DNA of 64,000 nucleotides from Fibrobacter sp. UBA4297 (lineage in GTDB: Bacteria; Fibrobacterota; Fibrobacteria; Fibrobacterales; Fibrobacteraceae), in NCBI RefSeq assembly GCF_002394865.1, contig NZ_DGUZ01000019.1, positions 1 to 64,000 on the forward strand, given 5' to 3'. Positions 50,819 through 60,429 of this stretch are shown piece by piece (positions within the stretch are counted from its first letter, which is position 1; every line of letters starts with the position of its first letter). A program made the position numbers and the translations under genes. The notes below the pieces were generated by a model that saw only the letters and a list, made by a program, of their open reading frames with translations, did not search any database and was not told the DNA's origin.

Positions 50819-51727
50819 ATGGAACCGACAGACGCATTATTCATGATAATTGTAAATATTGTACTTTTTATCATTTTTGCAATAATTCCTTTACTATTAG
50901 GCATTTTCGCCAACATTTCGACCAAGCATCCCAGGGCAATGTCCATTGCAGGGAAAACCGTATCAATTCTACTCACAATTATCACTGTCATCTCACTTTC
51001 GATATCCGTAATATACGCAATCAACGAGCAGGATTCTACACAGCGACCCTATATTTTTGCATGGTGTATTTGCTGGCTACTCATAGCTATTTTTCCTTTA
51101 TCAACATTTGACCTCACCACAAGCCAAAAAACAAAAAAGCAAAAGACCTGTTATCTCACCATTTCATTTATTACGTTTTTCCTAATTCTGTCAGGATCTG
51201 AATTTCTATACAATCGAGCGTTTGGATACGTTTTTCAAACGGAACGGTTTGAACTATCCATAAACGATTTTTACTCGAACCATCCTGAAGCCGATAAAAA
51301 TAGCGACATCAATATATTCGCATCTATACAAAACGGAGAAGATGAGTTCACAGCGAATATATCCGTATATAAAGATTCTATAACTCTAAAAGCAACAGAA
51401 CTCCGTTATATAAGCAGTGAAATTATAAGCAGCGAAAAATTGCAAAAAGATTCTTGTTATCGCAACGACTTGCCGCGTGACTTAGTTCAAGACATTATTG
51501 AAGAAATCACCTATTATCAACCGGAAATTGAATACACCTGGGTAGGAGACCTATGTTTCCATCCATTCGCATTTGTTGAACTTGCCAATAATAAAAACGC
51601 AACAACGATAATATTGAAACTTCCAGACATTGATGAATATCATCCCAACGCCCAGCGTTTAGCAAAAAAAACCGCGAGTCTTGTAAACGATTCAAAAATC
51701 AACCCGACAAAAGGTTGTTCCAATTAA
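50819..51727 (+). CDS. Membrane protein with four helices and a soluble domain, unknown
   Basis: 302 residues. Helices near FMIIVNIVLFIIFAIIPLLL, ILLTIITVISLSISVIYAI, FAWCICWLLIAIFPL and LTISFITFFLILSG occupy residues 1-130. The rest (FELSINDFYSNHPEADKNSD to the Ser/Asn end) is soluble, beta-rich and likely outside. Two Cys pairs could form disulfides. AT-rich compared with neighbours. No family recognised. The next gene starts 18 bases later on the same strand. Confidence 0.6.
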   Translation: MEPTDALFMIIVNIVLFIIFAIIPLLLGIFANISTKHPRAMSIAGKTVSILLTIITVISLSISVIYAINEQDSTQRPYIFAWCICWLLIAIFPLSTFDLTTSQKTKKQKTCYLTISFITFFLILSGSEFLYNRAFGYVFQTERFELSINDFYSNHPEADKNSDINIFASIQNGEDEFTANISVYKDSITLKATELRYISSEIISSEKLQKDSCYRNDLPRDLVQDIIEEITYYQPEIEYTWVGDLCFHPFAFVELANNKNATTIILKLPDIDEYHPNAQRLAKKTASLVNDSKINPTKGCSN

Positions 51728-51745
51728 TTTCAAACATCAAAAAAA

Positions 51746-52603
51746 ATGAAGAAAACTTTCATGACCATCTTGATTATCATCGGCGCCATCATTTTGCTAT
51801 TGGCGCTTTGGTTCAACATTCCCTATTCGCCCGTCAAGACGCAGTTTCAGAACGATGTTGAAGCAAGGTTGCAAAGCGTCACAGCACTCACCGGAACACT
51901 AGATTCCGCGAGTATCGCAAGCCTCCCTCCCCTCATTCAAAAATATCTCGAAACAAGCGGTTACATCGGCAGCGAAAGACGCACGCACTTAACCATGGAA
52001 TACAAAGATGTCGATTTTGGCATGGGCGTGAATAAGCCGCGAATCAAAATCGATTACACGCATGTGGACATTGCCGATTCGCCCGACAGGCTCGCGTTCA
52101 TCGACAGCAAAATGTTCGGCATCCCGTTCCAAGGCTACGATTATTACATGAACGGCAAAGGCGGCATGAAGGGTGTCCTCGCGAAACTCATCACGCTATT
52201 CGACCAGACCGGCCAAACAATGGACAAGGCAAGTCTCATCACCTATCTCGCCGAAGCATTCTTTTTGCCAGAAGCACTCCTAAAAGATTTCATCACATTC
52301 AAGCAAATTGATGACCACACCGTCGAAGCTACAATTACAAACAAAGGCGTAACCGCAACCGGAATTTTCCATTTCAACAACGCTTACGAAATGACCTCGT
52401 TTACAACAAATGACCGCGGGCAGATTGCCCCCGACGGAAGCATTGAATACACCCCGTGGGAAGCACAATGCGAAAACTACAAAACCTACTCCGACGGCAT
52501 CAAACGCCCTACCGTTTTCCGCGCAGTATGGAAAAATAAAGACAGAGACTTCGTCTATTTCGACGGAGAAATCAGCAAAGTGAATGGAGCTAAGGTAAAG
52601 TAA
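51746..52603 (+). CDS. DUF6544-like membrane-anchored protein
   Basis: 285 residues. One N-terminal anchor (TILIIIGAIILLLALWF) precedes a body starting SLPPLIQKYLETSGYIG and containing PSDRLAFIDSKMFGIPFQGY-like (DRLAFIDSKMFGIPFQGYDY), YMNGKGGMKGVLAKL and GSIEYTPWEAQCENYKTYSDG, which recalls the DUF6544 family of conserved bacterial proteins with an LP..V..YL motif. The role is unknown. It sits in a same-strand run from 49904 to 52871 with gaps of 1-24 bases, so cotranscription with its neighbours is likely. Confidence 0.6.
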   Translation: MKKTFMTILIIIGAIILLLALWFNIPYSPVKTQFQNDVEARLQSVTALTGTLDSASIASLPPLIQKYLETSGYIGSERRTHLTMEYKDVDFGMGVNKPRIKIDYTHVDIADSPDRLAFIDSKMFGIPFQGYDYYMNGKGGMKGVLAKLITLFDQTGQTMDKASLITYLAEAFFLPEALLKDFITFKQIDDHTVEATITNKGVTATGIFHFNNAYEMTSFTTNDRGQIAPDGSIEYTPWEAQCENYKTYSDGIKRPTVFRAVWKNKDRDFVYFDGEISKVNGAKVK

Positions 52604-52604
52604 A

Positions 52605-52871
52605 ATGATCCATAAATTAGCAACAGTTTTTTCAATATTGTTATTGATTTATAGTGGAGTTAAAACAGCTTCTTATAAAAATGTTTCTGGGATATTTTTT
52701 AACTTTTATGGAAGTTCTGCAGTAGTATATGGTTTCGGGCTTATCATACTATCTAGTATTTGGCTTATTTGCTGGCATACAAACGCCTTTAAATTTACAA
52801 GTGACAAAAATTGGCCTTATTTGCTATTTTGCAATTACTTAGTTGCAATTATTGTAAAAATCATTATGTAG
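52605..52871 (+). CDS. Small membrane protein of 88 residues, unknown
   Basis: It starts 1 base after the preceding stop. Predicted helices: ATVFSILLLIYSGVK, VVYGFGLIILSSIWLICW and LLFCNYLVAIIVKIIM. The gene is much more AT-rich than its surroundings and Phe/Ile/Leu rich. No family recognised. The overlap-like spacing and in-phase position favour a real gene. Confidence 0.5.
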   Translation: MIHKLATVFSILLLIYSGVKTASYKNVSGIFFNFYGSSAVVYGFGLIILSSIWLICWHTNAFKFTSDKNWPYLLFCNYLVAIIVKIIM

Positions 52872-52915
52872 TTTTTTAGCGATTTTTAGGAAATAATATT
52901 TCTATTTTATTCCCC

Positions 52916-53098
52916 ATGACACTTCTTTTAGGCATTCTTTTCTTAGCACTTTTCATAAGCGCGATTGTCCGCGGTAAGTTCACGTACGGTCAAGCCGATT
53001 ACGATTTTCACGAGCATCCTGTGCAATTCGTAATCGTGCTCACCTTTATCCTCGGCGTTTCTGCGCTTTGTTTTTATCGATTTATCGTAGAATTATAG
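52916..53098 (+). CDS. Small membrane protein of 60 residues, unknown
   Basis: Two predicted helices (LLLGILFLALFISAIV and FVIVLTFILGVSALCFYRFI) flank a polar loop rich in Tyr, Asp and His (GQADYDFHEHPVQ), a simple hairpin-like membrane protein. Upstream AT-rich bases could hold a promoter; a weak AGG is seen. The loop composition and codon use look like coding sequence. No family recognised. Confidence 0.5.
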   Translation: MTLLLGILFLALFISAIVRGKFTYGQADYDFHEHPVQFVIVLTFILGVSALCFYRFIVEL

Positions 53099-53162
53099 AC
53101 TAAACATTTTCAAGAGTTTGTTATATTACAATCTGTAGACAACTTAAAAGAGCAGGTACTTT

Positions 53163-53861
53163 ATGAGCGAGGAAAAAATTACTCCCAGTTGCAATTCTGA
53201 AGACGTAAAAGCAATCACAAAGAGGTGCGCAGAATCCTGGATGAAACGAATCCGAAATTTTGCAGGTTTCTTGGGAATGATTCTCCCGTGGATAGCTCTC
53301 GTCGGCGCGGCTTTCGTCGCACATGCTCAGCCCGCCAAAATCCCCGATGATTTTTGGGCCACGCTCTCCATTTCGGCCACATATTACTTGACCCCTGCAC
53401 TTGCAGGCATCCTTACAACAGCCGCAGTCGTCCTAATGTGCTACAAGGGCTATGACTGGCGCGATGAACTTGTCACAACCATTTCCGGAATTTTCGGTTT
53501 AATGATTGTCATATTCCCTTGCGGTTGCTCCGCTGCAGATAGCAAGATTGTTGGCTTTTTCCAACTGCCCATAGCCGTTTCTAACATCATCCACTTAACA
53601 TCGGCCGTTATATTCTTTATACTTTTGGCCATCAACAGCCTATTCCTTTTCACGCTTGGCGAAAGTGACACCAAGCAAAAAAGGATTCGTAACATCATTT
53701 ACAGGGTCTGAGGCATCGGTATGTTCTGCACTTTGTTCCTGCTTGTTTTGCCTATTGAGTTTCCTGCAAAGATTTTCATCGTCGAAGCAATTGCACTCAC
53801 GTTCTTTGGTGTGAGCTGGCTTGTGAAAGGTCAAATCTTCGGGTTGCTCAAAGACAAATAA
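53163..53861 (+). pseudogene. Membrane protein gene interrupted by an in-frame TGA
   Basis: Frame from ATG 53163 encodes 182 residues with four or five helices (GFLGMILPWIALVGAAFVAH, TYYLTPALAGILTTAAVVLM, TTISGIFGLMIVIFPCGCSA, IIHLTSAVIFFILLAINSLF). TGA at 53709-53711 is followed, in the same frame and without other stops, by 49 codons: GIGMFCTLFLLVLPIEFPAK, IFIVEAIALTFFGVSWLVKG, up to TAA 53859-53861, adding two helices. The break sits in RNIIYRV-stop-GIGMF. It could be a nonsense change of Cys or Trp, a sequencing error, a decayed gene or a recoded codon. No family was recognised with confidence. Confidence 0.65.
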
Positions 53862-53864
53862 GAG

Positions 53865-54398
53865 CTAGAACGCAAAAGCAAGACCAATTCCACCCTGTGG
53901 AGTCACACCCATTTTTACCTGGAGGCTCCACTGAGAATCTAAGCTCTTGTTATAAATTTCCACAGCGGAATCCACATAATTGCCAGCTACATAACCAAGC
54001 AAAAATGCGATACCACAAACGCCGACACCGCCAAGCGTAAGCGGCATGCCGATATCGCTATCGCCTGTAAGCCAAGCGACAACGCCATAGCCAACAGCCC
54101 CACCACCGATAGCGGCAAAGACTAATCCAGGGTAATAAAAGATTTTAGACGTGCTAAGTTCGCTTGCAGCCTCAGGATTTGTTTTCAACAAGGTTTCTAC
54201 AGTTTCATAAGTTGCGGGATTTCCGCCTACATACCATTTTTTTTCAACAACAGCAATTTTTCCATCCGACGTCCGTGATGCCGCAGGTGATTCGCTATTT
54301 ACAGCAGCCCCATTGGATGAGTAACTATCCCAAGACTGTGCAAACGACGCACAGGCAAAAAACAGCGTAACAAGAATAGTAGAAACAAATAAACGCAT
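53865..54398 (-). CDS. Exported protein of the SLQV-TP-LAFAF family, unknown
   Basis: 177 residues, GGGAGG before the ATG. A signal peptide (MRLFVSTILVTLFFACASFA) leads a Ser-rich stretch, a charged part (VVEKKWYVGGNPATYETVET) and two glycine-rich helices (PGLVFAAIGGGAVGYGVVAW, PLTLGGVGVCGIAFLLGYVA). The end SLQVKMGVTPQGGIGLAFAF matches the protein at 7443-7925. It is encoded 16 bases after the upstream outer-membrane protein gene (54415-55050), so the two are probably cotranscribed. Function unknown; membrane location is likely. Confidence 0.7.
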   Translation of the reverse strand: MRLFVSTILVTLFFACASFAQSWDSYSSNGAAVNSESPAASRTSDGKIAVVEKKWYVGGNPATYETVETLLKTNPEAASELSTSKIFYYPGLVFAAIGGGAVGYGVVAWLTGDSDIGMPLTLGGVGVCGIAFLLGYVAGNYVDSAVEIYNKSLDSQWSLQVKMGVTPQGGIGLAFAF

Positions 54399-54414
54399 TT
54401 TAAACCTCCCTTTA

Positions 54415-55050
54415 TTAGAAAGCGAAACCTAAATACAAGTTAAGATCTATACCAAGACCATCTCCAATGACTTCAAAGTCAACACCGGCATCCGCTATTT
54501 TGTTTGTCGATGTAAAACGAAGACCAAGATCATAACCAAAGACAAAATGACCATTCATAACTTTACGGCCCAAAAGCAATTCAATACCCACCATAGAAAT
54601 AGAACCGCTATGGCGACCATTACTCACGTCATTGGAAAGATACATAAACTGAGGTTCAAGATACCATCCGCGATGTCCTCTACCGCTTAGGTAAAAACGG
54701 AATCCCTCGTTAATACTAAAACCGGAGTTGGTCGTACCATCATAATCACCGCTCAAAATTCCAGGACGCGTTATAAGGGAAAAGCGATTACCAAAACCCA
54801 ATTCAAAGGTAACATAAAAATAGATAAGACCTTGAACGCCATCAACAATGAGCGATACCGGATGAAGCGCCAACGCCATCTTAAAATCATCATATTGAGT
54901 TTCTTTCGGAGCAGAAGTCTGAGTTTCTTGAGTTTTACTCAAGACTCCAGCAGCGGCGGACGTCTCTTCTGAAGAAGTGTAACCATACGGATTATTTGCA
55001 AAGACGACACTTGCAAACATAATTGTGGCAATCAAAAATTTCTTTATCAT
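54415..55050 (-). CDS. Outer-membrane beta-barrel protein, DUF3575-like
   Basis: 211 residues with a strong AAAGGAG site. A signal peptide (MIKKFLIATIMFASVVFA) and a Ser/Thr/Glu-rich linker precede barrel strands with alternating residues: KMALALHPVSLIVDGVQG, FYVTFELGFGNRFSLITRPG, EGFRFYLSGRGHRGWYLEPQ, FVFGYDLGLRFTS and GIDLNLYLGFAF with terminal Phe, a barrel-assembly signature. The pattern recalls DUF3575-type barrels of Gram-negative bacteria. The partner gene at 53865 also ends in AFAF. Cargo or role unknown. Confidence 0.7.
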   Translation of the reverse strand: MIKKFLIATIMFASVVFANNPYGYTSSEETSAAAGVLSKTQETQTSAPKETQYDDFKMALALHPVSLIVDGVQGLIYFYVTFELGFGNRFSLITRPGILSGDYDGTTNSGFSINEGFRFYLSGRGHRGWYLEPQFMYLSNDVSNGRHSGSISMVGIELLLGRKVMNGHFVFGYDLGLRFTSTNKIADAGVDFEVIGDGLGIDLNLYLGFAF

Positions 55051-55144
55051 TCTAGCTCCTTTTTTTATTCAGCCGCAATTTTAGAAATTTTATTCTACAC
55101 AGTCAACATTTATGTACAAAACTGTTATCAAAATAACAATACAC

Positions 55145-57199
55145 TTATTCTAATTCTACTTTAATTTCTACGCCAGGCACCCATACCTTGGGCGCATTCA
55201 GAATCGGAGCAAGGACTTTACGTACGACCGCAAGGTTTTGCGTTTTAATATAAAGTTTTACCCAAAACACATTTTGCACTTTCGGTACAAACGCATCAAC
55301 AGGTCCAAGGACCGTCATCGTAGACTCTTTGCGCAAAATGCTTTCGAGGCGGTTCACCGTATCGCGAAGCAAGTTTTCATCACGCGAACCGCAACTAATT
55401 TCGACAAGTTTGCAGAACGGCGGATAAAACGCCATCTGGCGGTTCGAAGATTCTAAGTCGGCAAAGCCTTCAAAATCATGGCGAATGGCATACTGCATCA
55501 CCGGTTCTGTCGGATTGAGCGTCTGTATAAACACGCGGCCACCGCCACCTGCGCGCCCCGCACGGCCCGCCGTTTGACTCAACAGTTGATACAAGCGTTC
55601 CGTTGAGCGGAAATCGGGAATGCCAAGGCCCGAATCGGCACCGACAATTCCTACAAGCTTTACGCCCGGAAAGTCGTGACCTTTCGCGACCATCTGCGTT
55701 CCAAGCAAAATGTTGTATTCACGATTCCTGAACGATGTCAATATTTTTTCGACAGCGCCCACATTCTGCGTCGTATCGCGATCCATGCGAATCACTTTCG
55801 CATCGGCCACCCATTCATGGATTTCTTCTTCGAGTTTTTCGATTGCGCCCCCGACAAATTCATACGTTTCGGCACCGCATGTCGGGCACGGCGTATCCAC
55901 CGGATAAAGTGCTGCGCAGTAATGGCACATCAGCGCATTGTACTGTTTATGATAAACTAGCGGAATATGACAATGCTTGCAGTAAAGCGTTTCACCACAT
56001 TCAGAACAAACTCTAATCTTAGAGTAACCGCGACGATTCATGAGGATAATCGCCTGGTCGCCACCCGCAATGCAATCCGAAAGCGCTTCGCGCAATGCAG
56101 GAGACATGAGCACGCCTTTTTGCTGGCGCACCTTGCCCATATCAATCACTTTCACTTCGGGGAGAGGCGCCGCAGTCGCACGATTCTTGAGAGTCAACAG
56201 CTTGAGGTTCCCAGCCTTTGCATTGCGGAACGTTTCAAGACAAGGCGTTGCTGAACCAAGCACAACAAGCGCTCCATACTTCTGTGCCAAGTGGAAAGCC
56301 AAGTCACGCGTATGGTAACGCGGAGCCGGATCCTGTTGTTTAAACGAAGAATCATGCTCTTCGTCCAAAATAACAACATCAAAATCAAACGGCGAAAGAA
56401 TGGCGCTGCGCGTCCCGAGCACCACTTTCGCAGAACCATCGAGCACAGCCAAATAGCCCGCACGCTTTTGCGGAGCCGAGAGCGCCGAATGCAACACCAC
56501 AACAGGAACTTTCAAATAATCTTCAAAACGAGACGCCGTCTGCGGAGTAAGCCCAATTTCTGGCACAAGAATGAGCACGCGCTTTTTTCGCTTAAGTGCT
56601 TCGCGCACCAATTCCTGATAAACTCTCGTCTTGCCACTGCCGGTCACGCCATGCAGGAGCGTTCCACGAAAACCGTCCTTATCCAAATCTTCAACAAGAC
56701 TGGCAAGCGCAGTCTCTTGTTCGCCTGTCAAGGGGGGCAGGTCCGAACAGACCTCCATTTCAGGTCCATTTGATAGAGCCTCGCCCCGAGGTTCAGATTT
56801 TTCAGCCAGCAAGGCATCGAGGAACTTGTCAAAATCAGCAGGCCAAAACACGTTCAGCGTGCGCATGGGCGAACTTATATAATACTTAGACACCCATTCT
56901 AGCGATTCCATATAACGTTCAGAAAACACATAGCCCGACTCATGCGGACACGCATACCGGACATCGAACGACGGTTTATCGCAATGGACACGACTCACCA
57001 AAGCAAGCGTCGGCTTACGGCGGGCAAGCTGCACCCAGACGACACTCCCCCGCTGGATATTTACACCTTCCGGCACCCCGTAAGTAAATACCGACGGGGA
57101 CAATGGGATGTAAACCTCGCAAAAACGCGACAGAAGCGCTGATTTACAGCGTACCTTAACCATCTCCGGAGCAGACGTTTTGGGAATTCTTTTGGCCAC
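55145..57199 (-). CDS. priA: Primosomal replication-restart helicase PriA
   Basis: 684 residues. The family layout is complete: DNA-binding region with FTYGVPEG and VWVQLARRKPTLALV, Walker A LLHGVTGSGKTRVYQ, DEEH box (VILDEEHDSSFKQQDP), RYHTRDLAFHLA, zinc-binding region CSECGETLYCKHCHIPLVYH and CHYCAALYPVDTPCPTCG, and the helicase end GTQMVAKGHDFPGVKLVGIV and QTAGRAGRAGGGGRV. It restarts stalled replication forks. GTG at 57199 is the longest start; ATG at 57163 is an alternative. No clear ribosome site marks either. Confidence 0.96.
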   Translation of the reverse strand: MAKRIPKTSAPEMVKVRCKSALLSRFCEVYIPLSPSVFTYGVPEGVNIQRGSVVWVQLARRKPTLALVSRVHCDKPSFDVRYACPHESGYVFSERYMESLEWVSKYYISSPMRTLNVFWPADFDKFLDALLAEKSEPRGEALSNGPEMEVCSDLPPLTGEQETALASLVEDLDKDGFRGTLLHGVTGSGKTRVYQELVREALKRKKRVLILVPEIGLTPQTASRFEDYLKVPVVVLHSALSAPQKRAGYLAVLDGSAKVVLGTRSAILSPFDFDVVILDEEHDSSFKQQDPAPRYHTRDLAFHLAQKYGALVVLGSATPCLETFRNAKAGNLKLLTLKNRATAAPLPEVKVIDMGKVRQQKGVLMSPALREALSDCIAGGDQAIILMNRRGYSKIRVCSECGETLYCKHCHIPLVYHKQYNALMCHYCAALYPVDTPCPTCGAETYEFVGGAIEKLEEEIHEWVADAKVIRMDRDTTQNVGAVEKILTSFRNREYNILLGTQMVAKGHDFPGVKLVGIVGADSGLGIPDFRSTERLYQLLSQTAGRAGRAGGGGRVFIQTLNPTEPVMQYAIRHDFEGFADLESSNRQMAFYPPFCKLVEISCGSRDENLLRDTVNRLESILRKESTMTVLGPVDAFVPKVQNVFWVKLYIKTQNLAVVRKVLAPILNAPKVWVPGVEIKVELE

Positions 57200-57329
57200 G
57201 CGGCAAAGATAGTATTGTTACAAGCTTAAATGGGCATAAATTCGTATAGATTTTCCTGACCTTAATATTTTTTTAGTTAGATTATGCTATACGGAGCCGA
57301 AAAGGCGCCGCCTACCTATTGGAGATATT

Positions 57330-60242
57330 ATGAGCTTTTTTGACGCATTTAAACCGAAATGGCAAAATTCCAATCCAGCAAAGCGCATCGAAGCGATTGC
57401 CGACTTGGATGAACTCACTAGTCAAGACATTGTCGAACGAGTGGCCCTTTCTGATGATAATGTCGAAGTGCGAATGGCTGCAGTTAAGAAACTTGCAATT
57501 ATTAAGACACTTCAGGATATTTCGACAAAAGACAGCGATGCCGGCGTACGCCGTTTGGCAGAATCGAGAGCTTTCGAAGAAATCGTCAAGAAGCTGAAAG
57601 ACTTTAACGAATCCACTCTGAATAGCGAAGTCCTCGGCTACATCGAAGCCATCAAGGACACGCGCTATACCGAAGATGTCCTCAAAGCAACAAACAACGT
57701 AACTTTGAAGAGAGAACTTGTCAAGCAGTGCACCAAGCAGTCCTTGCTCGCCCAGATTGCAGCACGCGATGCAAGCGAAGAAATCGCACTGCAAGCCGCA
57801 GACCGCGTAACGTCTGAATCGTTGCAGGCAGACCTCATCAAGAGTTCCAAGCACACTTCCGTCCGCAAGAAGATTTCGGATAAAGTTCGTGCAAAGAAAG
57901 AAGCCGAAGACAATGGCAGAAAGGCCGCCGAACTCTTGCAGAGCAAGCGCGAAGCCCTCATCAAGCAGGCACACTTCCTCGCCGCCCAAAAGGACGCTTT
58001 TGCCACCAAGCCACAGTTCGACGATTTGATGAACGAAGCAAACGCCCTCGGCATGGGCGAATCTGCTGCAACACTCAATGAAATTTACGAAAGCTTCAAC
58101 AAGTTCTACGACGAAGCAAACGCTGCAAAGAAGGCTGCCGAAAATGCCGAAGCCGAAAAGCAGGCAAAAATTGCACGCCTCACGGAAGCGCTTACTGAAC
58201 TCGAAGGTTTTGTCGAAGCAGGCACGACCGAAGAAAACGCTGACCGCGTAAGCGCCATCATCCAGGAATGGAACGAAGGCAAGTCCGTCATGGACGCCGC
58301 TTTGATCAAGCGCTTCAACAATGCCTACTTCAAGTCCCAGGAAGCAAAGAAGATTGAAATTCCGTCCGCAGAATCTGAAAACGCAAGCGAAGAAGAAATA
58401 GCCATCCGCAAGAGCCTTCTCGAACGTCTCCAGGCACTCTCCGAAACGGAAATCGATGAAAACACGGGCAAGCACTTGCATGCCATCGTCCGCGAATGGG
58501 AAAAGCTTTCGCTCCTCGAAGGCGATGACCCGATTCTCCAGGCTTATAACGCTCTCCGCACCAAGTTAAGCGAACTTATCGGCGCGTTCAACGAAAAGGC
58601 CCAGAAGGTCATCGAAGAAAATTCCAAGAAGCTCCGCGGTCTCATCGAACGCATCCAGAACATCGACGAAAACCAGGAATTCCGCGAAATCCACAAGATT
58701 CTCCGCGACACTTATCAGGAATGGAAGGAAATCGTCGGCGAGAACAAGTTCAAGTACCACGACCTCTGGCAGGAATACAAGATTGCCACCTCGCGTTTCC
58801 AGGAAATGCAGCAGTGGGAAAACTGGCACAACGAAAAGGACCGCGACACCATCATCGAAGAAATGGACGCGCTCTCCAAAGAAACTCCGAGCCAGGCTGT
58901 GCTTGCCAAGTTCCGCGAACTCTGCAGCAAGTGGCGTGAAATCGGCCCGATTTCTGCAGCCAAGTTCCAAGACTACCGCGACCGATTCCAAGCTCTCGTA
59001 GACAAGGTCAAGGAAAACTGCGCACCGTTCATCGAAGAACAGAACGCCGAACGCCAAAAGAACCTCGTCGACAAGGAAGCCCTCTGCCAGAAGGTCGAAG
59101 ACCTCGTTGCTAACGCTGAAATTTTCTGGAAGGACAAGTTCAAGGCAGTGCAGGAAATCCAGGAAAACTGGAAGAACATCGGCATGGTCCCGAAAGAAGC
59201 TTTTGCAGCCCTCAATAAGCGTTTCAAGGACGCTGTGAACGCCTTCTACGCCCAACACAAGGAAAATGTGAAGCACGAAGACGAAAGCCGCGAAGCCAAC
59301 TACGAAAAGAAGGTCGCTCTCTGTATCGAAGCCGAAGCCATCAAGGATTCGACCGATTGGAACGCCACCTCCACCAAGCTCAAGCAGTTGCAGGACGCTT
59401 GGAAAGCTACAGGTCCAGTGCCGAAGAGCAAGTCCGACGAAATCTGGACGCGCTTCCGTACCGCTTGCGATTCCTTCTTCGAAAAGAAGCGCGGCCACTT
59501 TGAAGAAATGGATGCTGCCAAACAGAAGAATCTCGAACAGAAGCAGGCCCTCTGCGAAAAGCTCGAAGCTCTCGACATCGCCAACATCACTCCGGAAGTC
59601 ATCGATGCTTACAAGGCCATTGATGCCGAATGGAAGACGATTGGCATGGTCCCGAAGGACGCCGTCGAAAGCATCAACGAACGCTTCAACGCTATCGTCA
59701 ATAAGATTGTCGCCAAGATGGCTGAATCTGACCCGGAACTCCAGGCCAAGATTGCAGATATCAAGAAGAAAAAGCAGGAAATGATCGAAAAGGTCCGCCA
59801 GTTTGCCGAAAGCGCAGGCTCCAACCAGCTCGCCGATGCCGTTCGCGACATCCAGAAGGAATGGGTCACGCTCGGTTCTTGCGGCAGTGACGATGATGAA
59901 CTCCGCAAGGCATTCCGCGATGTCTGCGACGACTTCTTCACCCGTCGTCGTGACCAGCTCGACATTCAGGAACAGGCTCGCCAGAACAATCTCCAAAAGA
60001 AGATTCTCCTCTGCGAACAGGCCGAAGACTTGCTCACCGACTTGAATGATCAAACGGTCGTTGCCTCGATGAACAAGGTCAAGCATTTCCGCCGTTTGTG
60101 GAAGGAAGTCGGAGCCGTCCCTCGTGAACACTCCGAAAAGATCTGGAAACGCTTCAATTCTGCTTGCGACCAGGTGTTCGCCTTCGGCCGCAAGGACGAA
60201 AAGAAGGAAGAAGCTCCGGCAGCCGCAACGACCGAAGCTTAA
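57330..60242 (+). CDS. DUF349-repeat coiled-coil protein
   Basis: 970 residues with GGAG before the ATG. The N-terminal 130 residues look like helical repeats (LASDDNVEVRMAAVKKLAI-type segment NVEVRMAAVKKLAIIKTLQD). The rest is made of helical modules carrying the DUF349 pattern W..IG-VP......L...F: WREIGPISAAKFQDYRDRF, WKNIGMVPKEAFAALNKRF, WKATGPVPKSKSDEIWTRF, WKTIGMVPKDAVESINERF, WVTLGSCGSDDDELRKAF and WKEVGAVPREHSEKIWKRF. DUF349 proteins are found in many bacteria without an agreed role; some bind nucleic acids or chaperone partners. An Ala/Thr tail (PAAATTEA) ends it. The charged helices generate a long false antisense frame. Confidence 0.88.
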   Translation: MSFFDAFKPKWQNSNPAKRIEAIADLDELTSQDIVERVALSDDNVEVRMAAVKKLAIIKTLQDISTKDSDAGVRRLAESRAFEEIVKKLKDFNESTLNSEVLGYIEAIKDTRYTEDVLKATNNVTLKRELVKQCTKQSLLAQIAARDASEEIALQAADRVTSESLQADLIKSSKHTSVRKKISDKVRAKKEAEDNGRKAAELLQSKREALIKQAHFLAAQKDAFATKPQFDDLMNEANALGMGESAATLNEIYESFNKFYDEANAAKKAAENAEAEKQAKIARLTEALTELEGFVEAGTTEENADRVSAIIQEWNEGKSVMDAALIKRFNNAYFKSQEAKKIEIPSAESENASEEEIAIRKSLLERLQALSETEIDENTGKHLHAIVREWEKLSLLEGDDPILQAYNALRTKLSELIGAFNEKAQKVIEENSKKLRGLIERIQNIDENQEFREIHKILRDTYQEWKEIVGENKFKYHDLWQEYKIATSRFQEMQQWENWHNEKDRDTIIEEMDALSKETPSQAVLAKFRELCSKWREIGPISAAKFQDYRDRFQALVDKVKENCAPFIEEQNAERQKNLVDKEALCQKVEDLVANAEIFWKDKFKAVQEIQENWKNIGMVPKEAFAALNKRFKDAVNAFYAQHKENVKHEDESREANYEKKVALCIEAEAIKDSTDWNATSTKLKQLQDAWKATGPVPKSKSDEIWTRFRTACDSFFEKKRGHFEEMDAAKQKNLEQKQALCEKLEALDIANITPEVIDAYKAIDAEWKTIGMVPKDAVESINERFNAIVNKIVAKMAESDPELQAKIADIKKKKQEMIEKVRQFAESAGSNQLADAVRDIQKEWVTLGSCGSDDDELRKAFRDVCDDFFTRRRDQLDIQEQARQNNLQKKILLCEQAEDLLTDLNDQTVVASMNKVKHFRRLWKEVGAVPREHSEKIWKRFNSACDQVFAFGRKDEKKEEAPAAATTEA

Positions 60243-60252
60243 GCGATCAGAG

Positions 60253-60386
60253 AAGGTCTCCACGACCTTGCCAAGTTCACTTAAAAGACCTTGTCATGCC
60301 CGCCTACCTGTCCTCGCTTGACGGGGACGAGCGGGCATCTCCTTTTTATACGCTAGAGAATGAAGATTCCCGGTCAAGCCGGGAAT
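60253..60386. repeat. Hairpin block after the DUF349 gene, also a terminator
   Basis: Three hairpins: AAGGTC-TCCAC-GACCTT (60253-60269), ATGCCCGC/GCGGGCAT (60296-60338) followed by five T near 60343, and ATTCCCGG-TCAAG-CCGGGAAT (60366-60386) followed by GACA. The second and third belong to the GCATGACA/GAATGACA repeat family, and the second can stop transcription. Confidence 0.75.
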
Positions 60387-60429
60387 GACAAACAGACTAA
60401 ATCCTTCTGCATTTTCTATTTTTTATTTC

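Noticed and set aside
53709..53711. Firm call of a selenocysteine codon
   Set aside because: No clear stem-loop of the bacterial SECIS type follows and no sel genes are in the window. Kept only as an open possibility.
58566..60263. 565-codon antisense frame over the DUF349 gene
   Set aside because: The GAA/AAG-rich helical repeats give Phe/Leu-rich antisense without stops. No ribosome site, no family.
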